Notes under the pieces: model-generated
Database searches by the model: none
What the model saw: only the letters and a program-made list of their open reading frames with translations
What the model was told of the DNA's origin: nothing
Part shown: positions 1 to 6,657 of the stretch, in pieces
Numbering within the stretch: position 1 is the stretch's first letter
Layout of the letters: each line of letters opens with the position of its first letter
Translations under genes and position numbers: made by a program
Source: Amarobacter sp035326025
Lineage (GTDB): Bacteria; Chloroflexota; Dehalococcoidia; Tepidiformales; Tepidiformaceae
Direction of reading: 5' to 3'
NCBI GenBank assembly: GCA_035326025.1
Contig: DAOKYT010000030.1
Location: 1-30,573, forward strand
DNA: 30,573 nt

Positions 1-129
1 GGCGCCGCTGGGGAGGAAGATGGGCTCGGCCTGGGATCTGGCCTATGCCCGCTCTTCCTCCACTCAGACGAAGCGAAGTTCATCACCGGCGTTTCGCTTC
101 CGGTCGATGGGGGCGCGAGCGTCTCCTGA
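1..129 (+). pseudogene. 3' end of a short-chain dehydrogenase (SDR), frameshifted
   Basis: The C-terminal end of an SDR-family NAD(P)-dependent oxidoreductase; the 5' part lies outside the window. Bases 2-49 read APLGRKMGSAWDLAYA and bases 52-126 read LFLHSDEAKFITG then VSLPVDGGASVS, followed by TGA at 127-129. Joined, these give the usual SDR ending (GxAWDxAYAxLFLxSDEAxxITGxxLPVDGG). They lie in two different frames because only two bases (50-51) stand where one codon is needed, so one base is missing. It is either a pseudogene or a sequencing error close to the contig edge. The family call is firm for so short a fragment; the substrate cannot be told. Confidence 0.75.
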
Positions 130-132
130 GCG

Positions 133-933
133 CTACTTCCTCCGGAAGAGGCGCGCCACGGCCGAGGCCGCGCCAGTGACGGACTCGAGCGTGCGGGCCA
201 GAGTGCCCCGGTCCCGGACCGCGCGGGCTGGCTCGGCGCGCGCGGCCAGCGGCCGGCGCAGGCTCGCGAGGGTCTCGAGGTCGAGGTCGGTCGAGTAGTC
301 TGGCTCGTCGCCGGGATGCACCGTGGCCAGCGCGGGGCTACCGGGCCCTCGTCGAGTGGCAGCGAACCACGCCAGGACGGTCAGCACGAAGAGGAAGCCG
401 AGGCCGAGGACGCCCACGTTCGGGCCACCGGGTGTGAGCGGCCGGGTAGTGCCGGCCACCGGCACCTTCGGGGTGGGCGTGGCGGTTGGCGTGGAGGTCG
501 GTGGCGGTGGCGTGGTCGTTGCGGTCGGTGTCGCCGTTGGGGGTGTGGTCGGGGTCGCGGTGGGCGTAGGTGTGCGGTGCCCGACGATCACGGTGAAATC
601 TGCCGCGACCTGGCAGGAGCACTTGAAGTCGGTGAAGAAGACGGGGTAGGTGCCGCTCAGGGCATAGGGAATGGTGAAGGTGAAGGTGGCCTCGCCGTTG
701 GCATCGGTGGTGCCGGTCGCGAGGACGGGGTCGCCGGGGATCTTGAAGATGACGGTGATGGGGTCGTTCGGCGGCGCCCCGCTGAGCTTCGCCTCGACGA
801 CGGTGCCGACGATGCCGGAGGTGGGGTTGAGGGTGACCTTCTTTTCCGCGGCGAGGGTGGGGGTGGCGACGGCGGCGAGGCCGATGACAGTCGCTGCCAC
901 GAAGGCGAGCAGCGCTCCGAAACGTACCGTCAT
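133..933 (-). CDS. Secreted, membrane-anchored surface protein with Ig-like domain and Pro/Thr linker
   Basis: A 266-residue protein not assigned to a named family. Residues 1-28 form a signal peptide with a likely cut after TLA. About 30-116 look like a beta-sandwich (Ig-like) domain with a CSC pair near residue 105. About 118-160 form a linker of Pro-Thr-Ala repeats. About 172-190 form a membrane helix, and the last 75 residues are a basic, probably cytoplasmic tail. There is no LPxTG sorting motif. The ATG at 931-933 was chosen because it opens the signal peptide and has GGAG 8 bases upstream; a longer reading to 993 adds a charged stretch that would spoil the signal. It is divergent from dnaE2. 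Its function is unknown; an adhesive or envelope role is inference. Confidence 0.72.
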   Translation of the reverse strand: MTVRFGALLAFVAATVIGLAAVATPTLAAEKKVTLNPTSGIVGTVVEAKLSGAPPNDPITVIFKIPGDPVLATGTTDANGEATFTFTIPYALSGTYPVFFTDFKCSCQVAADFTVIVGHRTPTPTATPTTPPTATPTATTTPPPPTSTPTATPTPKVPVAGTTRPLTPGGPNVGVLGLGFLFVLTVLAWFAATRRGPGSPALATVHPGDEPDYSTDLDLETLASLRRPLAARAEPARAVRDRGTLARTLESVTGAASAVARLFRRK

Positions 934-964
934 AACGTTCACTCCAACTTTATGTGGGATAAAG

Positions 965-993
965 AGCGTAGTCCTCTTCTCTCTGCATAGCAA
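965..993 (-). promoter_or_regulatory. Promoter of the surface-protein gene
   Basis: On the minus strand, TTGCTA (993-988) and TACGCT (970-965) are spaced by exactly 17 bases. The predicted transcript start is near 958, giving a leader of about 25 bases that carries the GGAG ribosome site. The same TACGCT -10 recurs before several other genes in the window. Confidence 0.55.
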
Positions 994-1027
994 CCCGGTA
1001 AAGACCCTATGTTCCGGGTACGTATAA

Positions 1028-1039
1028 GAACGTTTGTTC
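1028..1039 (+). promoter_or_regulatory. LexA (SOS) box of dnaE2
   Basis: GAACGTTTGTTC fits the GAAC-N4-GTTC SOS box known from Gram-positive bacteria and reported for Chloroflexota. It directly abuts the -10 hexamer TATACT (1040-1045) of dnaE2, so bound LexA would block RNA polymerase. A matching box precedes imuB at 6604-6615, which strengthens both calls. Confidence 0.85.
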
Positions 1040-1045
1040 TATACT
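1040..1045 (+). promoter_or_regulatory. -10 element of dnaE2
   Basis: TATACT next to the LexA box. The transcript would begin near 1052, about 3 bases before the GTG start at 1055, so the mRNA may be leaderless or nearly so. No good -35 is visible, as is common for repressed promoters. Confidence 0.6.
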
Positions 1046-1054
1046 CTCCGCATT

Positions 1055-4000
1055 GTGGCCGGGTACATAGAACTCCACGCCCACTCTTGCTGGTCGCTCC
1101 GCGAAGGCGCGAGCACGACCGATGAGCTGATCGACCGGGCCCTGGCACTGGGCTACCCGGCGATGGCGCTGACGGATCACGACAACCTGTACGGTGCGAT
1201 GGAGTACGCGAAGGCGGCGCGGGAGCGCGGGCTGAAGCCGATCACGGGGTGTGAGCTGACGGTGAGGGAGGAGGGAGGAGGGAGGAGGGAGGAGGGAGGA
1301 GTTGCCCCGCCGCCCCGCCCCGGGGCACTCGCGACTCGGGACTCTCGACTCGCAGCCACGTCCCACCTGACGGTGCTGGCGCAGGATGTGGAGGGGTACC
1401 GGAACCTGTGCCGGCTGCTGAGCCGGGCGTACCGGGTGCATGGCAAGGACGCCCCGGTGGTGGAGCGCGAGTGGCTGTTCGAGCATAACGCGGGGCTGAT
1501 CGTGCTCTCGGGGTGCCGGGATTCGGAGCTGGCGCGGCTGGCCGTCGCGGATTCGCGGCAGGCGGCGGACCTCGCCGGGGAGTATCGCGATGTGCTTGGC
1601 GATCGCTATTACGTGGAGTTGCAGCACCACGACGTGTTCGGCGATACGGAGCGGGTGGCGGCCCTGGCGGCGGTGGCGGAACGCTGCGGGATCGAGGTGG
1701 TGGCGACGAACAACGTGCACTACCACGTGCGTACGCGGCACCGGCTGAACGATGTGCTGGTGGCGGTGCGTCACCGGCTGACGCTCGATAGCTCGCACCG
1801 CGAGCGGCGGCCGAACTCGGAGTTCTTCCTCAAGAGCGCGGAGGAGATGGCGCGCCGCTTCGAACGCTATCCGCGCGCGGTTTCGAACACGCTGATGATC
1901 GCGGAGCGCTGCGCGTTCGACCTGACGCGCGACCTGCCGTACCGCCTGCCCGATTACCCGGTGCCGGAGGGGGCGACGCCCGATAGCTTCCTGCGGGGCG
2001 TGTGCGAGCGGGCGTTCCGGCGAAAGTACCCGCCAACCGACCCGTTCGGGGCCGAGGCGCGCGACCGCCTCGAACGCGAGCTGGCGCTCATCGCGAAGCA
2101 CGGGCTGGCCGGGTTCTTCCTGGTGTACTGGGACCTGCTCCAGCTGGTGAACGAGATTGCGGTGGAGGTGCGCGGACGGGACCCGCGCCTCCAGCCGGAC
2201 GAGCGGCCGGTGGGCCGCGGGAGAGGGTCGTCGGTCAGCTCGATCGTGTGCTATCTCATCGGCCTTTCGCACATCGACCCGGTGCGGAACAAGCTCTACC
2301 TCGAACGGTTCCTGAACGAGGAGCTGCACTCGCTCCCCGATATCGACCTGGACTTTCCGCGGGATATCCGCGACGAGGTGCTGCGTCGCATCTACGACCG
2401 TTACGGCGACGAGCACGCGGCCATCGTGGCGGCGTTCCCGACGTACCGGTTCCGGAGCGCGGTGCTCGATATTGGCAAGGCGCTGGGCCTGCCGGAGCCG
2501 GTGCTGGCGAAGCTGAACAAGCTCGGCGGGCCCTATTCGAACGCCACGGCGATCGCCGCGGAGATGCGCAAGGTGCCAGAGCTGCGGCAGCTGGTGGATG
2601 CGCCAATCTGGCGCGACATGGTCGAGCTGGCGGGCCAGGTGGCGGGCTTCCCGCGCCACATCGGCCAGCACGTCGGTGGCGTGATCGTATCGGCCGAGCC
2701 GCTGTCCTCGGTGGTACCGGTCGAGCCCGCGCGGATGGACGGGCGGTTCGTGTGCCAGTGGGACAAGGATTCGGCCGACGATGCCCGCTTCGTGAAGATC
2801 GACTTCCTGGCGCTGGGCATGCTCTCGGCGGTCGATGAATGCCTGGGGATCATCGAGGAGGAGCATGGCGTGCGGGTGGACCTGGGACGGGTGCCGCACG
2901 ATAGCCCGGAGATCTACGCCTCCATCCGCGCGGGCGACACGATGGGCGTGTTCCAGATCGAGAGCCGGGCGCAGGTGCAGACGCTGCCGCGGACGCAGCC
3001 GAACAACCTGGACGACCTGGCGGTGCAGGTGGCGATCATCCGGCCGGGGCCGATCATGGCGGGGGCGTTCCGGCCATATATGGAATACCGCGAGCGGCTG
3101 GCACGGGGCGAGGCGATCGCGGTGGACTACGGCCACCCGGAGCTGGGGCCGCTGCTGGAACACTGCCTGGGCGAGACGCTGGGGCACGTGCTCTACCAGG
3201 ACCAGGTGCTGCAAATCTCGTGCGCGGTGGCGGGCTTCACGCCGGGGCAGGCCGACCGCCTGCGCCGGGCCATGAGCCGCAAGCGCTCATCCGATGCCAT
3301 GCAGGCGCTCGCGGCGGAGTTCCATGCCGGGGCGGAGCGCATGGGCGTGAGCCACGAGGCGGCGAAGGTGGCCTTCGACAAGATGGCGGCGTTCGCGGCA
3401 TTTGGGTTCCCGAAGAGCCACGCGGTGGCGTTCGCGCTGCTGGCGTATGAGTCGGCGTGGCTGCGCTATCACTACCCGGCGGCGTACTACTGCTCGCTCT
3501 TCAACGCCCGGCCGATGGGGTTCTATTCGATGGAAGTGCTGACGCAGGACGCGGCGCGGCACGGGATCGCGACGCTCCCGCCTTCGATCAACGCGAGCCG
3601 GGCGGGCGCCTGGCCCGAAGGCGGCGATATCCGGCTGGGGCTGCAGCAGGTGAAAGGCCTGGGTGGCGGCTGGCAGGATATCCGCCAGCACCCGCGGGGC
3701 CAGGGGTACATCACGCTGCCGGAGCGCATCGTGGCCGAGCGCCAGGCGAACGGGCCGTACCGTTCCCTTCGCGACCTGCTGGTGCGTGCGCGCCTGGGCA
3801 AGGAGCAGGCGGAGATGCTCATCCGGGCGGGCGCGCTCGAGGAGTTCGGGTTGCCCCGGCGGGAGCTGCTCTGGCAGCTGGGACTGCTCACGGAAGCGGC
3901 GGTGCCCGCCAGGGCCGCCGCCCGCGAAAACCAGCTGGCGCTGCCGCTGCCGGTGGAGCAGGACATGGCCGAACTGCCCGCGCTCACGGCCTGGGAAGAG

Positions 4001-4423
4001 CTGGCCTGGGACCACGAGAAGATGGGGTTGAGCCCTGGCCGCCACCCGATGGCGCTGGTGCGGCCACTGCTCCACGAGGGGCTCATCACGAGCCGGCACC
4101 TGGGCGGGGTGGGCAACCCGAACCGGCTGCCGCAGGGGATGATCGTGGAGATGGCGGGCATGGTGGTCACGCGCCAGCGGCCGGCAACCGCCAGCGGTGT
4201 GATGTTCATGCTGCTGGAGGACGAGTTCGGGCTGGCGAACCTGGTGGTCTACACAGCGCTCCAGGAGCGGCAGCGCGAGCTCGTGCGGGCCACCCCGTTC
4301 GTCATCGTGCGGGGGCGGGTCGATAACGAACAGAGCGGGTTCCCGAACATCATCGCCGAGCACTTCCGGCCGTGTCCGCTGCCGGGCTTCATCGAGCGGC
4401 CCGAATCGCACGACTTCGGCTAA
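1055..4423 (+). CDS. dnaE2: Error-prone DNA polymerase III alpha subunit DnaE2 (ImuC)
   Basis: A 1122-residue C-family polymerase that does mutagenic translesion synthesis with ImuB. The PHP domain begins at once (YIELHAHSCWS, then LTDHDNLYG and GCELTV). The catalytic aspartates are D429 and D431 (PDIDLDF) and D583 (VKIDFLAL). The MGLSPGRHPMAL segment and a C-terminal OB fold are typical of DnaE2. GTG at 1055 was chosen: it opens the family-like N-terminus, whereas a TTG at 1034 would lie inside the LexA box. Oddities are an in-frame insert at residues 71-102 built on a 7-bp repeat, and a clamp-type motif QLALPL at 960-965. The gene is SOS-controlled by the box at 1028-1039. No imuA-like recA paralogue is in the window. 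Confidence 0.95.
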   Translation: MAGYIELHAHSCWSLREGASTTDELIDRALALGYPAMALTDHDNLYGAMEYAKAARERGLKPITGCELTVREEGGGRREEGGVAPPPRPGALATRDSRLAATSHLTVLAQDVEGYRNLCRLLSRAYRVHGKDAPVVEREWLFEHNAGLIVLSGCRDSELARLAVADSRQAADLAGEYRDVLGDRYYVELQHHDVFGDTERVAALAAVAERCGIEVVATNNVHYHVRTRHRLNDVLVAVRHRLTLDSSHRERRPNSEFFLKSAEEMARRFERYPRAVSNTLMIAERCAFDLTRDLPYRLPDYPVPEGATPDSFLRGVCERAFRRKYPPTDPFGAEARDRLERELALIAKHGLAGFFLVYWDLLQLVNEIAVEVRGRDPRLQPDERPVGRGRGSSVSSIVCYLIGLSHIDPVRNKLYLERFLNEELHSLPDIDLDFPRDIRDEVLRRIYDRYGDEHAAIVAAFPTYRFRSAVLDIGKALGLPEPVLAKLNKLGGPYSNATAIAAEMRKVPELRQLVDAPIWRDMVELAGQVAGFPRHIGQHVGGVIVSAEPLSSVVPVEPARMDGRFVCQWDKDSADDARFVKIDFLALGMLSAVDECLGIIEEEHGVRVDLGRVPHDSPEIYASIRAGDTMGVFQIESRAQVQTLPRTQPNNLDDLAVQVAIIRPGPIMAGAFRPYMEYRERLARGEAIAVDYGHPELGPLLEHCLGETLGHVLYQDQVLQISCAVAGFTPGQADRLRRAMSRKRSSDAMQALAAEFHAGAERMGVSHEAAKVAFDKMAAFAAFGFPKSHAVAFALLAYESAWLRYHYPAAYYCSLFNARPMGFYSMEVLTQDAARHGIATLPPSINASRAGAWPEGGDIRLGLQQVKGLGGGWQDIRQHPRGQGYITLPERIVAERQANGPYRSLRDLLVRARLGKEQAEMLIRAGALEEFGLPRRELLWQLGLLTEAAVPARAAARENQLALPLPVEQDMAELPALTAWEELAWDHEKMGLSPGRHPMALVRPLLHEGLITSRHLGGVGNPNRLPQGMIVEMAGMVVTRQRPATASGVMFMLLEDEFGLANLVVYTALQERQRELVRATPFVIVRGRVDNEQSGFPNIIAEHFRPCPLPGFIERPESHDFG
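1264..1301 (+). repeat. Heptanucleotide tandem repeat (GAGGGAG, about 5.4 copies) inside dnaE2
   Basis: Five full copies of GAGGGAG (1264-1298) plus GAG. The unit is not a multiple of three, so gain or loss of one copy would shift the dnaE2 frame. The strand also fits a G-quadruplex pattern (GGG runs separated by AGGA). At present the frame is open through it. Confidence 0.9.
1302..1360 (+). repeat. C-rich and GACTC-rich low-complexity tract in dnaE2
   Basis: Directly after the 7-bp repeat comes a run of CCCCG units and then several imperfect ACTCG/GACTC units (about 1328-1353). With the preceding repeat it encodes about 32 extra residues between GCELTV and HLTVLAQ, a place where DnaE proteins are normally contiguous. 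It looks like expanded simple sequence or an inserted intergenic-type repeat. Confidence 0.6.
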
Positions 4424-4534
4424 GGCTGGCGCTCAAGGCCAGCTCCTCGGCGATGGCGCCGCCCACGACCGGGATGGCGCGCTCGATGGTGGCCGGGCCG
4501 GCGGCGGTGAGGTGGCGTGTGGTACGCTCCGTGC

Positions 4535-4762
4535 ATGCAACGGACGATCCAGGCAATCATCCGGCCCGGCGAGCAGTCGGGGTATGTCGCGGAGTGCGCG
4601 CAACTCAGCGTGGTGACCCAGGGTGAGACGCTGGATGAGGTAGCGGCGAATCTGAAAGAGGCCGTGGAGCTGGCGCTGGAGGGAGAGGACCTGGCAGCGC
4701 TGGGGCTTGCGGCTGAGCCGGCGATCGTTGTTACGTTCGAGCTGGAACCGGCGATTGCGTAG
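4535..4762 (+). CDS. hicB: HicB-like antitoxin
   Basis: A 75-residue HicB-family protein, the antitoxin of a type II pair that neutralises the HicA mRNA interferase. The sequence RTIQAIIRPGEQSGYVAEC followed by GETLDEVAANLKEAVEL is the HicB partial RNase-H-like fold. A C-terminal HTH or RHH DNA-binding domain is absent, as in many short HicBs. ATG at 4535 was chosen because it begins the domain; a GTG at 4517 would add residues with no similarity. TACGCT at 4523-4528 lies 6 bases before the ATG, so the message may be leaderless. The toxin follows but is cut by the assembly gap. Confidence 0.82.
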   Translation: MQRTIQAIIRPGEQSGYVAECAQLSVVTQGETLDEVAANLKEAVELALEGEDLAALGLAAEPAIVVTFELEPAIA

Positions 4763-4776
4763 GCTTCGGCGTTTGT

Positions 4777-4876
4777 NNNNNNNNNNNNNNNNNNNNNNNN
4801 NNNNNNNNNNNNNNNNNNNNNNNNNNNNNNNNNNNNNNNNNNNNNNNNNNNNNNNNNNNNNNNNNNNNNNNNNNNN
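4777..4876. other. Assembly gap of 100 N
   Basis: Exactly 100 undetermined bases, a typical scaffold placeholder, so the true length is unknown. It removes the 5' half of hicA. That hicB precedes it and a HicA C-terminus follows on the same strand supports the join. Confidence 0.98.
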
Positions 4877-5033
4877 TATCAAGCTACGGCGTGTGACCGC
4901 GGACCGCGGGAAGCAGACGCTCGTCGTGCCGAACCATCGCGAGATCGATACCGGGACATGCCGCGCGATACTCCGCCAGGCGGAGCGTTACATACCGCTG
5001 GTTGAACTGGAGCCGCTGTTCTTCGCGGAATAG
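4877..5033 (+). CDS. hicA: HicA-like toxin, C-terminal part (5' end in gap)
   Basis: About 51 residues remain (first whole codon at 4878): IKLRRVTADRGKQTLVVPNH, then REIDTGTCRAILRQAERYI. This matches the second half of HicA/YcfA double-stranded-RNA-binding-like toxins, which cleave mRNA. The TLVVPNH and GTxRAILRQA segments are the family signature. The catalytic-histidine region (usually GSH) would lie just before the visible part, in the gap. It ends 28 bases from the stop of the convergent DUF6504 gene. The toxin call rests on the C-terminus plus the adjacent hicB; whether the toxin is intact is unknown. Confidence 0.8.
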
Positions 5034-5061
5034 GTAGCGAGGCCACGGCCATGGATGCGGA

Positions 5062-5391
5062 TTAGCCCGCGCGGCCGCGGAGAAGGGTGCCGCCTTCGCG
5101 CGGGCCTTCGTAGGACTGGGCGTACCAGGTGCCAGTCACCAGGTCGCGGAAGAGTGTGAGGCGGCGGCCGGATTCGAGTTCGGCGACGAAGTAGCGCCGG
5201 GCGATCTCGTCGCGCCACCATTCGTCGTCGATGCGCCAGCTATCGGCGATGGCGCGAATGCGCTGGTAGCGGCCCTGCCAGGCGATGGCGGCGGGCTCGC
5301 CGGTGGGGGTGGCCTCGACGGCGGCCGGTTTGGGCTGGTTCAGGAGCCGAAGGCCACCAGGGCCAGCTGGCGTTCGGGGATTCTCGACCAT
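5062..5391 (-). CDS. DUF6504-like protein translated with imuB
   Basis: A 109-residue protein with a Pro-rich N-terminus (about 1-37) and a compact domain (about 40-105): RYQRIRAIADSWRIDDEWWR, then FVAELESGRRLTLFRDLVTG and WYAQSY. It resembles DUF6504 proteins that accompany Y-family polymerases; their role is unknown. ATG at 5389-5391 was chosen because GGAGGT stands 6 bases upstream; longer readings to 5685 are antisense-quality sequence inside imuB. It overlaps the imuB end by 52 bases in another frame, so it is almost surely on the same SOS-controlled message. Being an accessory mutasome subunit is inference. Confidence 0.75.
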   Translation of the reverse strand: MVENPRTPAGPGGLRLLNQPKPAAVEATPTGEPAAIAWQGRYQRIRAIADSWRIDDEWWRDEIARRYFVAELESGRRLTLFRDLVTGTWYAQSYEGPREGGTLLRGRAG

Positions 5392-6587
5392 GGTTGGACC
5401 TCCACGATGCGGTAGACCTGGGGGCCGCCGGCGCGCGCGGAGAGTTGCGCGATCGCCTGTTCGAGCTCGCGCTGGCGGCGGGGGCCAACCTGCCAGAGGT
5501 TGGCCTGGTGGGCGTATTCGCTGCAGATGCCGGAGAGGGCGATGCCCACGCTGATGGCGGCAGCCTCGAGAGCGAGCCGATCGAGCTTGCTCCGCAGGAC
5601 GAAGAGCATGTGGCCGGCGTCGCTCGTGGGTTCGCGGAAGACGGCCCGGCGGGCCACCTGTTCGCCGCTCTCGAGCCCGAGCCACCAGTCGAGCCGGCGG
5701 ATGGCCTGGCCGCTGATATCGGGGTGGGCGAGGGCGCGGTGGAGGAGCGCTTCGGTGCCGGCCATGAGCGGCTCGATGGAGGCGGCGGGGGCGGGGAGGT
5801 CCATCTCCCCGGTGATCCGCGCTTCTTCGCGGCGGGCGACGATGCGGGAGTGGTCACGGCCGTTGGCGAGGTCCCAGGCGCGTCGGCCGTCGGGGCCGAA
5901 CTGGGCCTGGAGTGCGGAGAGCGGGATGGCGGCAACCTGGCCGACCCGATCGAGGCCAAAAAGACGCAGGCGCACGTGCATCACGGGGTCGACGGGGAGG
6001 ACTTCGACGGGGAGGTGGGCGAGGAAATCGCGCTCCTGGCCCGGCGGCACGCGGACCCAGCCGCTTTTGGGGGTGGCCGCCGGCGGGCGGGGTTGGGAAG
6101 CGGTGGCGCCCACCAGGGGGAGCGCGGTCGCCGCGGCGTGGGCAGGGAAGACGGTGGTGGCGGCGCCCAGCCATGCTCCCAGGCCGGTCTCGGCCTGGAC
6201 CGATTCGAGAAGTTCGGCGAGGTACTGCTCGTCGCTCATCCGGGCGAGGCGGGCGAGGCCCCGGACCTCGAAGTGGATGTGGCCGGGGGCGATGAGCTCG
6301 ACCAGGGGGCTACGGGCCAGGACGACATCAGCCAGGCGCGCGGCTTCGGCGTGCGCGAAGGATTCCTGGAGGGGGAGGAAGACAGCGCCTGGACAGAGCG
6401 CGAGCGCACGCCGGAGGGTGGTGCCGATGGTTACACCGGCGGCGGCGGCCTCGGCTGAACAGGCGGTGACCTGGGCGTGCTCTTCGGGGGCGCCGCCAAC
6501 CACGACCGGGCGGCTGGCCAGGGCGGGGTGGTCGCGCCGGGCGAGGGCAATGAGGAAGTCGGGGACCTGGAGGCAGGCAGCGTCCAT
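5340..6587 (-). CDS. imuB: ImuB, inactive Y-family polymerase homologue of the mutasome
   Basis: A 415-residue Y-family protein that in other bacteria acts as the hub between DnaE2, the sliding clamp and ImuA. The N-terminus (MDAACLQVPDFLIALARR) aligns with the Y-family start, but the first catalytic Asp motif (DxDxFYA) is lost. The SxDE motif is replaced around GHIHFEVRG, so no polymerase activity is expected. VQPWSRIPERQLALVAF near the C-terminus is the conserved ImuB ending and includes a possible weak clamp-binding QLAL. ATG at 6585-6587. The promoter carries a LexA box at 6602-6617. It is followed by an overlapping DUF6504 gene. The call is firm; which partners it binds here is inferred. 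Confidence 0.9.
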   Translation of the reverse strand: MDAACLQVPDFLIALARRDHPALASRPVVVGGAPEEHAQVTACSAEAAAAGVTIGTTLRRALALCPGAVFLPLQESFAHAEAARLADVVLARSPLVELIAPGHIHFEVRGLARLARMSDEQYLAELLESVQAETGLGAWLGAATTVFPAHAAATALPLVGATASQPRPPAATPKSGWVRVPPGQERDFLAHLPVEVLPVDPVMHVRLRLFGLDRVGQVAAIPLSALQAQFGPDGRRAWDLANGRDHSRIVARREEARITGEMDLPAPAASIEPLMAGTEALLHRALAHPDISGQAIRRLDWWLGLESGEQVARRAVFREPTSDAGHMLFVLRSKLDRLALEAAAISVGIALSGICSEYAHQANLWQVGPRRQRELEQAIAQLSARAGGPQVYRIVEVQPWSRIPERQLALVAFGS

Positions 6588-6597
6588 CGGATCTGCG

Positions 6598-6617
6598 ATG
6601 TTAGAACATCTGTTCTA
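6598..6617 (-). promoter_or_regulatory. imuB promoter with LexA box
   Basis: A perfect inverted repeat, TAGAAC-N4-GTTCTA (6602-6617), whose core matches GAAC-N4-GTTC. On the minus strand TAACAT (6603-6598) is a plausible -10 overlapping its edge, 10 bases from the imuB ATG. LexA would cover the promoter, giving damage-induced expression together with dnaE2. Confidence 0.85.
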
Positions 6618-6657
6618 GTCTGTGGAGATCCGGAGTGTGAAGATTTCGGCGAGGGCG

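Noticed and set aside
1034..1054. TTG at 1034 as the dnaE2 start
   Set aside because: It lies within the LexA box and before the predicted transcript start; GTG at 1055 begins the conserved PHP domain.
1007..3214. A 735-codon minus-strand reading frame opposite dnaE2
   Set aside because: Arg/His/Gln-rich shadow of a firmly identified polymerase gene in high-GC DNA; it has no start site or family features.
5394..6618. Two plus-strand frames of over 350 codons opposite imuB
   Set aside because: Composition is typical of antisense to a high-GC gene, and both contradict the ImuB reading.
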